DNA of 64,000 nt from Aquisalinus flavus (GTDB lineage Bacteria; Pseudomonadota; Alphaproteobacteria; Caulobacterales; Parvularculaceae). Of this stretch, positions 53,815 through 63,172 are shown in pieces. The DNA is taken from positions 124,001 to 188,000 of the forward strand of contig NZ_CP042288.1 in assembly GCF_022559625.1 (NCBI RefSeq), given 5' to 3'. A program made the translations under genes and the position numbers. How positions within the stretch are numbered: position 1 is the first letter of the stretch; each line of letters starts with the position of its first letter. The notes below the pieces were generated by a model. It was not told where the DNA came from. It saw nothing but the letters and a program-made list of their open reading frames with translations, and made no database searches.

Positions 53815-55644
53815 ATGACACAATTAGCGCTCCGTCTTCGTCAGGCGTTTGATTTTCGATACCGCGCAGGACTTGTGCTTCTTGCCCTGCTGGCGACTCT
53901 CACCTTCATGCTGACATTCCGCCTCACCGCCATGGAGGAATCGAGGGCCGAGTATGTCTCCATTGCCGCCAACCAGCGCGCCCTGTCACAACGAATTGCC
54001 TTTCTGGCCAATGCCCATGCGGACGCACAGTCCGATGCCGAGAGAGCCCGTCTTGCCGAAAGCATTCTCAGGAATGTGCGTACCATGGAGAGAGCCCATG
54101 GTGTTCTGACCGGTGTCGACAAGACTGACGGGCGGACAGAGCGATTCATCACCCCGCTGAAGGATATCTATTTCAGTGGAGCAATGCCCTTTGACCTGCA
54201 GGTCATGGGTTTCCTCGACGATGCGCGGATGATCGCAACCGCTGGCGATGCCTCGGCCGTGGATGCAGCTCTCGTGCGCGTAAACGCCGCCGGCACAAAC
54301 TCGTTGATGCAGACACATGGGCTTATTACACGGGTCATGGAACATGAGGCAAACAAGGCGATCAGCGCTGCCGAGCGCGCGGAACTGGTCCTGTGGATCA
54401 CCACATTGCTGCTTCTGGTCCTGGAGGGCATTTTCGTGTTCCGTCCGATGAGCCGCCGCATTGCCACATCTGTCGACGCTGTCGAAAAAGCCGAGGCACG
54501 CAGCAAGGAGTCGGCCAGAGCCGCAGAGATGGCGAGCGCCGCTCGGACCCGCTTCTTCAGGTCGGCCAGCCATGAATTGCGCACTCCCCTCAACGCGATC
54601 CTTGGCATTGCGAGAGTGCTGAAGGAGAAGGGAAAGTCCGGCGCTCATGAAGATGAGCTGCGCCAGCTCGAGAATGCCGGAGAACATCTTTTGCATCTGA
54701 TCGACAACATGCTCGAAATGAACCGGCTTGGCCGCGACAAGATTGCAGTCAAGGTCAGCAGTGGCAATCTGAAATCCGACATCGACGACATCTGCAGTCT
54801 TTATGCGGATCAGCGCGGCGGTGGAAAGGTTAGCCTGGAGACGGATATACCGGCGCAGGCTGACGAGCTGTTCTTTTACGATCGTGATAAAGTGCGTCAG
54901 ATCATCGGCAATTTGCTGGCCTGCCTGTTTGCGCAAAAGGAACATGGCGCGATCCGGCTCGCTATCGGGATGACCGGTGATGACGGCCGTATGAAAGTCT
55001 CTTTCAGCCTTGTTCATGACTGCCTGACGCTTGCGGAACTCGATCTTGTCAATGGGGGCACCGCAGAACACGAGGTGCATCGCCTCGATGCCGACGCGAC
55101 TTTCACGCTGGCCATCGCGCGCAACATCATCAAGCGTCTCGGCGGGCAACTGGTCATGCTGCCCTGTGCTGACAGCGGGTGCGAGATGCGCTTTACCCTG
55201 ACATTTGACAGGCCGCTACGGGACGAGAATTCCGGACTTGATGGCCGGACGATCCTGGTCGTCGATGACAATATCCCCAACCAGATGGTGGCTTCCACCT
55301 TCCTGAAGGCCGAAGGGGCAGTCATAATTCTCGCGAACAATGGCGAGGAGGCGGTGGAAATGGCTGCCATCCAGTCCTTCGACCTGATCCTCATGGATAT
55401 TTCCATGCCTGTCATGGACGGCGTCGAGGCAACGCGCCTTATCCGCGAGACCACCGGGCTGAACGCTGAAACGCCGATTGTTGCCCTTACCGCGCATGTT
55501 CAGCAGGAAGAGGTCAGCGGCCTCATGCAGAACGGCTTCGCGGATATTCTGCACAAGCCGATTCGCAAGGAAGTTCTGGTGTCCAGTGTCTCGTCATATG
55601 TCGTCGACCGTCCGGCGTCGGTAAACAAGGGAGCGATAGCGTGA
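53815..55644 (+). CDS. Hybrid sensor histidine kinase, PilJ-type sensor, degenerate ATPase domain, receiver
   Basis: 609 residues. Membrane helices near 19-38 and 190-210 enclose a periplasmic domain with SIAANQRALSQRIAFLANAH, a PilJ/NarX-type sensor motif. The HisKA helix keeps the phospho-acceptor (SASHELRTPLN, His253). The ATPase domain is degraded: the N-box has NLLACLF instead of NxxxNAxKF, the G1 DxGxG motif is absent and the G2 glycines are replaced (DATFTLAIARN). The receiver is intact (Asp484/485, Asp528, Lys581). It may act as a phosphatase, a phosphorelay acceptor or a scaffold. Its stop overlaps the downstream PstS-like gene (GTGA). ATG 53815 is preferred over TTG 53755. Confidence 0.85.
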   Translation: MTQLALRLRQAFDFRYRAGLVLLALLATLTFMLTFRLTAMEESRAEYVSIAANQRALSQRIAFLANAHADAQSDAERARLAESILRNVRTMERAHGVLTGVDKTDGRTERFITPLKDIYFSGAMPFDLQVMGFLDDARMIATAGDASAVDAALVRVNAAGTNSLMQTHGLITRVMEHEANKAISAAERAELVLWITTLLLLVLEGIFVFRPMSRRIATSVDAVEKAEARSKESARAAEMASAARTRFFRSASHELRTPLNAILGIARVLKEKGKSGAHEDELRQLENAGEHLLHLIDNMLEMNRLGRDKIAVKVSSGNLKSDIDDICSLYADQRGGGKVSLETDIPAQADELFFYDRDKVRQIIGNLLACLFAQKEHGAIRLAIGMTGDDGRMKVSFSLVHDCLTLAELDLVNGGTAEHEVHRLDADATFTLAIARNIIKRLGGQLVMLPCADSGCEMRFTLTFDRPLRDENSGLDGRTILVVDDNIPNQMVASTFLKAEGAVIILANNGEEAVEMAAIQSFDLILMDISMPVMDGVEATRLIRETTGLNAETPIVALTAHVQQEEVSGLMQNGFADILHKPIRKEVLVSSVSSYVVDRPASVNKGAIA

Positions 55645-56795
55645 TACATCTTCTTCCAGCAGCCGGCCTGTTCCTGGCAGCGATGCTGTATCCGGACGAA
55701 CTGGCATTGACGCAGGAAACGATTGTCATCACCGGTTCATCGACCCTTGCACCCTTCTCCCATGAGGTTGCAGAGCGGTTGACGCGCGGCAAGGATGTCG
55801 ATTTTGTCCTCAACCAGACGGGGACGAGCGGCGGCTTTGAAATCTTCTGCAGCGCGGGTAACGACGTCGACATCGTCAACGCGTCACGGCCTGTGAAACC
55901 GGAAGAAGTCGAACGCTGCCGGCAGTTGGGCAGATATCCCCTGATAGAATTTCCGGCCGGCAAGGATGGGATCATCCTTGCCCAGGCGAGCGGAAATCGT
56001 GATCTGCCTCTGACCCTGAAGCAAATCTATCTCGCTCTGGCTCAGTACACCCCCATATCGGATCAGGACTGTTCGCTTGAGCCGAATACACGCAAGACGT
56101 GGGATGATGTCAGTGACGATCTGCCAAAACGCCCAATCGAGATATTCGGCCCTCCCGACACCTCCGGGACAAGGGATTCGTTCATGGAACTCGTCATGCA
56201 TGCCGGCGCGATGGAGGTGGAATGCCTCGCAGCAGCCAGGGAGCAGGGCGATGGTTCGCTTCTGGGCGAGGCAATCCGTTTGCGCGAAGATGGGGCCTGG
56301 GTCGATGCAGGCGAGAATGATGATGCCGTCGTTGCGGCGCTGGTTCAGGTTACGTCCGCTCTCGGTGTTTTCGGCTACTCACAGGTCCTCAGCCATGGTC
56401 ACGTCATCAGCGCGGTCACGATAGATGGGATCGCCGTCGGGCCCGAAACGATCGCAGACGGATCATACCCGCTCTCCCGGGGAATGTGGTTTTACATCGA
56501 CGCAGAGACCTATGCGAGATCGATCATACTGCAGGAATATGCTGCGGAATTCATTTCCGGTGAAGCGCTCGGGCCCGGCGGATATCTGGCGAAAACGGGT
56601 CTGGTGCCCTTCGGTAAAGACGCAGCCGAAAACATCCGCTACAGATTTGTTACCGGTGCTGACGATTCAGAGCAGGCCCAGCCCCTTGAAGGAGACATGC
56701 TGGCCGCGCCCGATGACAAGGTGGTCGTGGACCCTGATGCCGACAGCCCCGGCGGCCTCGACAATGCGGTTGGTCATGTCGATATCCGGCCGTGA
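55641..56795 (+). CDS. PstS-like phosphate-binding protein with antisense-encoded C-terminal tail
   Basis: 384 residues. The signal sequence is followed by [18 protein letters not shown] and [32 protein letters not shown], the pattern of periplasmic phosphate-binding proteins (PstS), and later [15 protein letters not shown]. No Pst permease genes are adjacent; instead it is coupled by a 4-bp overlap to the hybrid kinase, so it likely presents a ligand to that sensor. Homologues usually end soon after GLVPF. Here about 40 further residues lie in 129 bp that overlap the 3' end of radC on the other strand. Confidence 0.85.
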   Translation: MIHLLPAAGLFLAAMLYPDELALTQETIVITGSSTLAPFSHEVAERLTRGKDVDFVLNQTGTSGGFEIFCSAGNDVDIVNASRPVKPEEVERCRQLGRYPLIEFPAGKDGIILAQASGNRDLPLTLKQIYLALAQYTPISDQDCSLEPNTRKTWDDVSDDLPKRPIEIFGPPDTSGTRDSFMELVMHAGAMEVECLAAAREQGDGSLLGEAIRLREDGAWVDAGENDDAVVAALVQVTSALGVFGYSQVLSHGHVISAVTIDGIAVGPETIADGSYPLSRGMWFYIDAETYARSIILQEYAAEFISGEALGPGGYLAKTGLVPFGKDAAENIRYRFVTGADDSEQAQPLEGDMLAAPDDKVVVDPDADSPGGLDNAVGHVDIRP

Positions 56796-57392
56796 CGGCG
56801 TCGGATCGCCCGACGGGTGGTTGTGGACGAGGATCATCGATGCCGCGTCCAGCTCGAGCGCCCGCTTGACGACCTCTCGCGGATAGACCGGCGTGTGATT
56901 TATCGTGCCGGTCTGCTGCTTTTCGTCCGCAATCAGGATATTCTTGTTGTCGAGAAAGAGGATCCGGAACTGTTCGATCTTCTCATAGGCGGTTGCCGTG
57001 CGGCAGTAGGACAGAAGATCCGCCCAGGAGGATAGCACGGTGCGCTGCAGGATGTTGTCCTGCGCAAATTTCACCGCTGCGGCCTGCACGATCTTCATCT
57101 CGGTGACGACCGTGTCGGAGACGCCGGTAATTTCCTTCAGCCTTTCGCGCGGGGCGGCGAGCACGTCGGCGAAGGAGCCGAAGCGGGCCAGCAAGGTCTT
57201 GGCGAGGGGTTTGACATCCTTGCGCGGGATGGCGCGGAACAGGACCAGCTCCAGCAACTCATAATCCTGCACGCCGTCGACGCCGGCCTTGACGAAGCGG
57301 GCGCGCAGGCGCTCGCGGTGGCCGGCGCGGTGATCGTCCGGTTGCTTCTTGCTGGCCGGGTTGACTGGAAAAAGCTCTTCCCCCTCGGCCAT
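56667..57392 (-). CDS. radC: RadC family JAB/MPN domain protein
   Basis: 241 residues. An N-terminal helix-hairpin-helix region is followed by a JAB metalloprotease-like core with [11 protein letters not shown] (zinc ligands His190, His192 and Asp in the SxxxD position) and VHDHLVIG. Despite its name, a repair role is unproven. It is the last gene of the sfsA-map-radC cluster and its 3' end overlaps the PstS-like gene by 129 bp. Confidence 0.93.
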   Translation of the reverse strand: MAEGEELFPVNPASKKQPDDHRAGHRERLRARFVKAGVDGVQDYELLELVLFRAIPRKDVKPLAKTLLARFGSFADVLAAPRERLKEITGVSDTVVTEMKIVQAAAVKFAQDNILQRTVLSSWADLLSYCRTATAYEKIEQFRILFLDNKNILIADEKQQTGTINHTPVYPREVVKRALELDAASMILVHNHPSGDPTPSRPDIDMTNRIVEAAGAVGIRVHDHLVIGRGQHVSFKGLGLL

Positions 57393-57396
57393 GCCG

Positions 57397-58248
57397 TCAG
57401 CCTGCGGAATAGGGCGGTTTGTCGAGGCCTAGGGGCGAGGCGGTGAACACCTCATAGCCATCCTTTGTCACGCCAATGGAATGCTCGAACTGGGCGGTCA
57501 GGGACTTGTCGCGGGTCACGGCGGTCCAGCCATCCTTCAGGATCTTCACATCCGGCTTGCCGACATTGATCATCGGCTCGATGGTGAAGAAATTGCCTTC
57601 CTTCAGCGGAATAGAAGGCGCCTTGTGGACCTGCAGCATGCGGTCGCGATATTCGCCGTAATGGACCACGTTCGGCGCGTCGTGGAACACCTGGCCGAGG
57701 CCATGGCCGCAGAAATCGCGCACCACGGAGAAGCCATCCGCCTCGGCATGGGTCTGGATCGCCTTGCCGATATCATAGAGGGTCGCACCCGGTCGGACCT
57801 GCTCGATGCCCTTCCACATCGCCTCGAACGTCACATCAGTCAGGCGCTGGGCGATGACCCTGGGCTCGCCGGCATAAAACATCCGGCTGGTGTCGCCATG
57901 CCAGCCATCGACGATCACGGTGACGTCGATATTGGCGATGTCGCCATCCTTGAACAGTTTCGGGCCGGGAATGCCGTGGCACACAACATGGTTCAGCGAG
58001 ATGCAGGTCGCATGGCGATAACCGCGATAGCCGATCGTCGCCGACAGGGCGTTGTTGTCGAGCACGAATTCCCGCGCGATGCGGTCTATTTCCTCGGTCG
58101 AGACGCCGGGCTGCACATGCCCGGCGAGCAGGTCGAGGCACTGGGCGGCAAGGCGGCCGGCCTTGCGCATGCCTTCAAAGCCTTCTTCTCCGTGCTGGCG
58201 GATCTCGCCGGTGCGGCGTGGTGTGTCGGTAATCGCAGCGTCTGTCAT
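57397..58248 (-). CDS. map: Methionine aminopeptidase type I
   Basis: 283 residues. The metal ligands are in [19 protein letters not shown] (two Asp), [21 protein letters not shown] (His), [11 protein letters not shown] (Glu) and [13 protein letters not shown] (Glu). It removes N-terminal methionine from nascent proteins. The N-terminus has about 20 extra residues ([22 protein letters not shown]). radC follows 4 bp downstream. Confidence 0.96.
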   Translation of the reverse strand: MTDAAITDTPRRTGEIRQHGEEGFEGMRKAGRLAAQCLDLLAGHVQPGVSTEEIDRIAREFVLDNNALSATIGYRGYRHATCISLNHVVCHGIPGPKLFKDGDIANIDVTVIVDGWHGDTSRMFYAGEPRVIAQRLTDVTFEAMWKGIEQVRPGATLYDIGKAIQTHAEADGFSVVRDFCGHGLGQVFHDAPNVVHYGEYRDRMLQVHKAPSIPLKEGNFFTIEPMINVGKPDVKILKDGWTAVTRDKSLTAQFEHSIGVTKDGYEVFTASPLGLDKPPYSAG

Positions 58249-58325
58249 GCGGCCTATTTAGCGGTTGTGCGGGGGGAGAACAAGCCGGGCGATGGCAAGC
58301 GGTGGCATAATGGGCGGGTCCCGCG

Positions 58326-59048
58326 TTACCTGTTCAGATCGATCTCCATGGCCCGGCGCAGAACGATCTCGCCGGTCGTGACCTCGCAATCCCAGGCGAT
58401 CAGTTCCACTCCGGCCCTTTGCGCCGCGACCAGCCCGTCGGCATATTTCGGGTCGATATCCCAGGCCGGCGACAGGGTGAAGCAGTCGCTGCGCTGGACG
58501 ACATAGAACATCACCGCGCGGTTGCCGTCGCGCACGACCTGTTCCAGCTCTTTCAGGTGTTTCAGACCCCGCGCCGTGACGCTGTCCGGGAACTCCGCCA
58601 GCGGGGCTTGCGACCGGCGCAGATGAACGTTCTTCACCTCGACATAGCAGGGCTTGCGCCTGGCGCTTTCCAGCAGCAGGTCGATGCGGGAATTCCCGCC
58701 ATATTTCACCTCGCGACGCAGGCTGTCATAGCCTGCCAGCTCCGGGACGGCGCCCTTCGCAATCGCTTCCTCGGCAATCCTGTTCGGATGGCCGGTATTG
58801 ATGCCGGTCAGTATCGGCCTGCCATAGTCTGTGATTTCGACCAGTTCCAGCGTGTGGGCCAGCTTGCGCGCCCTGTTCGGGCTGACAGACACCCAACAGC
58901 GCGCGCCGGTCGCGGCGACGCCCGTCATTGCGCCGGGATTCGGGCAGTGCACGGTCACGTCCTCGCCCGTTGCAAGGCGCACATCGGCGAGGAAGCGCTT
59001 GTATCGCTTGAGCAGCGTGCCTTCGATCAGGGGCGAGGGAAAACGCAT
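58326..59048 (-). CDS. sfsA: SfsA family protein (DNA-binding, putative nuclease)
   Basis: 240 residues. MRFPSPLIEGTLLKRYKRFLADVRL is the OB-like N-terminal domain and RREVKYGGNSRIDLLLESARRKPCYVEVKNVHL carries the nuclease-like D...ExK motif of the family. Described as a sugar fermentation stimulation protein, it is probably a nucleic-acid-binding protein. It lies 77 bp upstream of map on the same strand. Confidence 0.93.
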   Translation of the reverse strand: MRFPSPLIEGTLLKRYKRFLADVRLATGEDVTVHCPNPGAMTGVAATGARCWVSVSPNRARKLAHTLELVEITDYGRPILTGINTGHPNRIAEEAIAKGAVPELAGYDSLRREVKYGGNSRIDLLLESARRKPCYVEVKNVHLRRSQAPLAEFPDSVTARGLKHLKELEQVVRDGNRAVMFYVVQRSDCFTLSPAWDIDPKYADGLVAAQRAGVELIAWDCEVTTGEIVLRRAMEIDLNR

Positions 59049-59150
59049 CAGGCAATCTGTCCGGTGGCTACTGGGGCGGCAGGGGTGTGGGACGCGCTAT
59101 CTTTTGTCAAGAAGGTGCAATCTCCTAAGTGACGGTCTATGACTAGGGTT

Positions 59151-59948
59151 ATGAGCGAGAACAAGAACATGACACAGCGCAATCCCACCGCCGCCATGGT
59201 CGCGATCGGCGACGAGATCCTCTCCGGCCGCACCCGCGACGCCAACATGCATTACCTCGCCAATTGGCTGACAGCGCGCGGGGTCAACCTGATCGAGGTG
59301 CGCGTGGTGCCCGACGTCGAAGACGTGATCGTCGCGGCCGTGAACGATGTCCGGGCCACGGCGGATTATGTCTTTACCTCGGGCGGTATCGGCCCGACCC
59401 ATGACGACATTACCGCGCTCGCCATCGGCAAGGCATTCGAGGCGCATACGGATGTTCGCTACGATGCGCTGGCAATCCTCAAGGAATGGTATGATGCAAG
59501 GGGCGAGGAGATCACACCCGCCCGCCGCCGCATGGCCCGCGTGCCCGAGGGGGCCAGCCTGATCGCCAATGCCGTGTCCGGCGCACCGGGGTTCCGTATC
59601 GGGAATGTTTTCGTCATGGCCGGCGTTCCGAAAATCTTTCAGGCCATGCTCGAGGCTGTTGACGACCAGATAGAGCGCGGCCCCTCGCGCATTTCCTTCA
59701 CCGTGCGCGGCAATGCCAGGGAAAGCGAGATCGCCGAGGCGCTGGCGGCGCTGCAGGCATCCCACCCGGATATTTCGATCGGCAGCTATCCGGGCAAGAC
59801 CGGGCAGGGGCGCAACGTCGCCATCGTGCTGCGAGGCTATGTCAGGGAAGACGTCCATGCGGTGGCCCTGAAGGTCCATGAGATCATGCAGCAGAAAGAG
59901 ATGAGGCCGGAGCTTATCGAGGGAATGCCCGTCACGGATGAGGACTGA
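59151..59948 (+). CDS. CinA/MoaB-like molybdopterin-binding domain protein
   Basis: About 265 residues. The core AMVAIGDEILSGRTRDANMHYLANWL and DYVFTSGGIGPTHDDITALAIGKAF is the MoCF/CinA N-terminal (COG1058) fold. It lacks the C-terminal NMN deamidase domain of full CinA, matching the short form common in alphaproteobacteria. Start is uncertain: ATGs at 59139, 59151 and 59169 are all in frame and none has a well-spaced Shine-Dalgarno. sdaA follows at 5 bp. Confidence 0.88.
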   Translation: MSENKNMTQRNPTAAMVAIGDEILSGRTRDANMHYLANWLTARGVNLIEVRVVPDVEDVIVAAVNDVRATADYVFTSGGIGPTHDDITALAIGKAFEAHTDVRYDALAILKEWYDARGEEITPARRRMARVPEGASLIANAVSGAPGFRIGNVFVMAGVPKIFQAMLEAVDDQIERGPSRISFTVRGNARESEIAEALAALQASHPDISIGSYPGKTGQGRNVAIVLRGYVREDVHAVALKVHEIMQQKEMRPELIEGMPVTDED

Positions 59949-59953
59949 CCGCC

Positions 59954-61321
59954 ATGCTCAGCGTCTTCGATATTTTCAAGATCGGCGTCGGCCCCTCTTC
60001 GTCCCATACGGTCGGGCCGATGCTGATTGCCCGCCGATTCCTTCTCGCCTGCGAGGAAGCCGGGCATTTCGAGGCTGCGTTCCGGGTAATGGTCGAGCTT
60101 CAGGGCTCGCTCGCGCTGACCGGCATCGGCCATGGCACGGACCGTGCCGTGCTTCTCGGCCTGTCGGGCGAGACGCCGGAAAAGATCGACACGCTTGGCA
60201 TCGAAGACAAACTGCAGAAGATTCGCGACAGCGGCTGCATCAGCCTGCTCGGCAGGAAGGAGATTGCCTTCGATGCCAGGGGCGATGTCGACCTGCGCGG
60301 CGATATCATGCCGGACCTGCACCCCAATGGCATGCGCCTCGTCGCCTTTGACGATGCGGGGGCAGAGCTTTTCCAGCAGACCTGGTACTCGGTCGGCGGC
60401 GGCTTCGTGCGTCAGGAAAGCGAAATGGGCCGCGACGAAATCGCCGACGCGGTCGAGGTGCGATACCCGTTCGGCTCGGCGGCAGAGCTGCTCCGGCAAT
60501 GCGACAAGGACAATATTTCAGTCCACAGGCTGATCGCGCGCAACGAGGATTCCTTCCGGCCGCGGGCGCAGACCCTGCGCAAGCTCGACGCGATATGGAA
60601 GGTCATGTCGGCCAGTATCGACAGGGGCTTGCGTACCGAGGGTATCCTGCCGGGCGGGCTGAGGGTCAATCGCCGGGCGCCGGCCCTCTATGGCAAGCTG
60701 ACCCGGCATGGCCCGCTGAACGAACGCGAGGCCCTGTTCGACTGGCTCAACGTCTTTGCCATGGCGGTCAATGAAGAGAACGCCGCCGGTGGTCAGGTGG
60801 TCACCGCGCCGACCAATGGTGCCGCGGGCATTATCCCGGCGGTGATCAAGTTTTATTGTGCCATGGACGGGCTCGCAGAAATGGAAAAGATCCGGCGTTT
60901 CCTGATGACGGCAGGCGGTATCGGCATCCTCTACAAGCAGCGCGCCTCGATCTCCGGCGCGGAGATGGGCTGCCAGGGAGAAGTCGGCGTTGCCTGTTCC
61001 ATGGCAGCCGCAGGTCTTGCCGCTGTCTGGGGCGGCACGCCGCAACAGATCGAGCATGCCGCCGAGATCGGTATGGAGCACAATCTCGGCCTGACCTGCG
61101 ATCCGGTTGGCGGTCTCGTCCAGATCCCTTGTATCGAGCGCAATGCGATTGGCGCGGTGAAGGCGGTCAATGCCGCGCGCCTCGCCCTGCAGTCCGACGG
61201 GCCGCACAAGGTCTCGCTCGATCAGGTGATCGAAACGATGCGTCAGACGGGCGTAGACATGAATCGCAAATACAAGGAAACCAGTGAGGGGGGACTCGCC
61301 GTCAATGTCGTCGAGTGCTGA
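59954..61321 (+). CDS. sdaA: L-serine dehydratase, iron-sulfur type
   Basis: 455 residues, single-chain form. FKIGVGPSSSHTVGPM begins the beta domain; the catalytic alpha part contains MGCQGEVGVACSMAAAG and LTCDPVGGLVQIPCIERN, with the cysteines that bind the [4Fe-4S] cluster. It deaminates serine to pyruvate and ammonia. ATG 59954 is 5 bp after the CinA-like stop, so the two are likely co-transcribed. Confidence 0.96.
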   Translation: MLSVFDIFKIGVGPSSSHTVGPMLIARRFLLACEEAGHFEAAFRVMVELQGSLALTGIGHGTDRAVLLGLSGETPEKIDTLGIEDKLQKIRDSGCISLLGRKEIAFDARGDVDLRGDIMPDLHPNGMRLVAFDDAGAELFQQTWYSVGGGFVRQESEMGRDEIADAVEVRYPFGSAAELLRQCDKDNISVHRLIARNEDSFRPRAQTLRKLDAIWKVMSASIDRGLRTEGILPGGLRVNRRAPALYGKLTRHGPLNEREALFDWLNVFAMAVNEENAAGGQVVTAPTNGAAGIIPAVIKFYCAMDGLAEMEKIRRFLMTAGGIGILYKQRASISGAEMGCQGEVGVACSMAAAGLAAVWGGTPQQIEHAAEIGMEHNLGLTCDPVGGLVQIPCIERNAIGAVKAVNAARLALQSDGPHKVSLDQVIETMRQTGVDMNRKYKETSEGGLAVNVVEC

Positions 61322-61433
61322 TGAACGGGTCCGAGCCAGCTTAGGATTGTGTTAAGGCATCTTGCCTTGAATCGGGTCCTTAATGCAGGATGGAGCGGCC
61401 CTGTTCTGAAAACCGGCAGGAGTGTTTGGACTG

Positions 61434-61922
61434 ATGGGCGATTTTACGCGCATATTTATTCGTGACTGGCGACTGGAGAGCGGCCTGACAGAGGACGAAC
61501 TCGCCGAATTGATGGATGTTCCGCGCGACCAGCTCGACGCCCTCGAGAAGAACGAAAGCCCTTACACGCCGCAAATGGTCTACCGCCTGGCGAGAATTTT
61601 CGATATTGACGCCTTCAGGCTGTTCACCCATCCGGCGGTTCATTTCGAGAAGGATGGCCTGCGCGAGGCGATGACGCCGGAGGCGCTGTCAGCGCTGCTT
61701 CGCATCTTCCTGCCCGATGTCGTCTCCAGCCTCAGGGACAAGGGCAAGCTCGACGATCTCATCAATGATGAGCTGCCCGACGAATACTGGGAAGTCCAAT
61801 CGGACAAGTTATTGAAATTGATGGAATTTCTGAAGTCGTATCGCGACGATCCGTCGTCTACTCTTCGGTCTCTTTTCGAGGCTCTAGAGACACAGCCTCC
61901 TTCTCCTGATAGGTCCTGTTGA
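61434..61922 (+). CDS. XRE-like helix-turn-helix regulator
   Basis: 162 residues. IFIRDWRLESGLTEDELAELMDVPRDQLDALEKNESPYTPQMVYRLARIFDID is a Cro/C1-type HTH; the rest is helical and acidic, without a recognised ligand domain. ATG 61434 has AGGAG 11 bp upstream (61418-61422); a GTG at 61422 would overlap that site. Its C-terminus is overlapped on the opposite strand by a possible small gene. Its operator targets are unknown. Confidence 0.75.
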   Translation: MGDFTRIFIRDWRLESGLTEDELAELMDVPRDQLDALEKNESPYTPQMVYRLARIFDIDAFRLFTHPAVHFEKDGLREAMTPEALSALLRIFLPDVVSSLRDKGKLDDLINDELPDEYWEVQSDKLLKLMEFLKSYRDDPSSTLRSLFEALETQPPSPDRSC

Positions 61923-62037
61923 GACGATCCATATAGCTGCGTAAGGCGCGATAGATAATGCTCTGGTCCGCCCGGATGGTGCGGCCATGAGTCAGCCATT
62001 TCGGCAGATATGTAACGTTGTCGTCTTTATCGGACAT
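61858..62037 (-). CDS. Possible 59-residue protein overlapping the regulator 3' end
   Basis: ATG 62037 to TAG 61858 on the minus strand encodes MSDKDDNVTYLPKWLTHGRT, then RADQSIIYRALRSYMDRLNR, then a charged tail ending ETEE. The composition looks protein-like (amphipathic helix in the middle), and the first 115 bp lie in an otherwise empty gap. The last 65 bp overlap the XRE-like gene. The ribosome-binding site (GAGGGA) is 12 bp away, a weak spacing. Family unknown. Confidence 0.45.
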   Translation of the reverse strand: MSDKDDNVTYLPKWLTHGRTIRADQSIIYRALRSYMDRLNRTYQEKEAVSLEPRKETEE

Positions 62038-62143
62038 CGTTCGAGTGATTCCCTCAATTCACGGTTTCTTAAAGCCTTTTCCTAAAATTTGGAAGCCTCA
62101 ATTCGAAACAACTTCGGGTTGGTCAACTGGAATGAGGCTGACG

Positions 62144-62557
62144 ATGACTTTATCTTCCATGAAAGCTAGTTTGCGCGCCTATGAACGCGAAGTATTCACC
62201 GGTGCCAAGGCGCTCGCCGGTGCCAGTGCGGTTGCCGTGGTAGCAAGCTGGCAGCAGCAACTGAATGACCTCGATACCATCAAGGCCCAGTTTATCGCGA
62301 CGACTGGAGAAAATGAACTTGTTTCTGCCGCATATCAGAATATTTCCGGCAGTCTCGACGGGCTGAGCGCCGTCGTCGGTTCCTCGGACAAGGATGCGAT
62401 CATGGCGGCCGCCATGCAGTTCTATGCGTCCCTGACGGAGGCCCATGGCGCGTTTGCCGAACTGGTGCCGCTATCATTGCGCGGCGAGGACACGATCGCG
62501 CCGGAAACGCTGATGCGCCTGTCGGGCATTCTTGGCTCAGCGTTGGGCCTGGGTTAG
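62144..62557 (+). CDS. Small helical protein of unknown function
   Basis: 137 residues, predicted mostly helical (MKASLRAYEREVFTGAKALAGASAVAVVASWQQQLNDLDTIKAQF; AAYQNISGSLDGLSAVVGSSD; AAAMQFYASLTEAHGAFAELV). One mildly hydrophobic stretch but no clear signal peptide. ATG 62144 has GAGG 6 bp upstream; ATG 62132 and 62159 are alternatives. No family recognised. Confidence 0.65.
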   Translation: MTLSSMKASLRAYEREVFTGAKALAGASAVAVVASWQQQLNDLDTIKAQFIATTGENELVSAAYQNISGSLDGLSAVVGSSDKDAIMAAAMQFYASLTEAHGAFAELVPLSLRGEDTIAPETLMRLSGILGSALGLG

Positions 62558-62656
62558 GCCGTTCGCCGCATTCTGAGGGCTAACCACCCGGTTTTCCTTG
62601 ACTATTCAGCCTCCCTGGATCGAATGTGATTCACGGGGCTGCACGTTGGGGATATC

Positions 62657-63076
62657 GTGTTCAAGACGTTTATCACGGTCGTCTTTCTGGTTCTGATGGT
62701 GACCCTCATCGTCAGCGCCTGGCTCGTCAAGGACCGGCGCATCCATATCGGGGTGCTTGCCATCGTCTTTTCCTGGGTGACGAGCAATGTCATCCACATG
62801 ATCATCTCCGACTACAGCCCGTTGCTGGTCGAGATCATCATCAACATTGCGCTCATCTATATCTTCTTCCAGCTCCATTTCTGGCCCGAGGGCGAGAATA
62901 GCGGCCCGGTCTGGCCGGTTTACATGATGGTCTTCGAGTTGTGCATCTTCCTGTCGCACATGACCCGGATCACCATGAGCCCGACCTATTACGTCATCCT
63001 CATCAATATCCTGTTCGGCGTGGAGGTCCTGTTCATGATCGGGGTTATCTGGTTCAATCGCCTCAAGAAAAGATAG
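62657..63076 (+). CDS. Four-helix membrane protein of unknown function
   Basis: 139 residues with four predicted membrane helices (FITVVFLVLMVTLIVSAWLV; HIGVLAIVFSWVTSNVIHMII; LVEIIINIALIYIFFQLHFW; YVILINILFGVEVLFMIGVIWF) and a basic C-terminus (NRLKKR). The start is GTG at 62657. It is compact, like small orphan or phage-associated membrane proteins; no phage gene is nearby. The function is unknown. Confidence 0.7.
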   Translation: MFKTFITVVFLVLMVTLIVSAWLVKDRRIHIGVLAIVFSWVTSNVIHMIISDYSPLLVEIIINIALIYIFFQLHFWPEGENSGPVWPVYMMVFELCIFLSHMTRITMSPTYYVILINILFGVEVLFMIGVIWFNRLKKR

Positions 63077-63172
63077 ACCCGGACCGATTGCGACGACCCG
63101 GCAGCGCCGCCGGGCTTTGCGGTGGTGCTGAACCGGCTCATGCTGTCCACCGGACAGAGCGGGATGCGAGAT

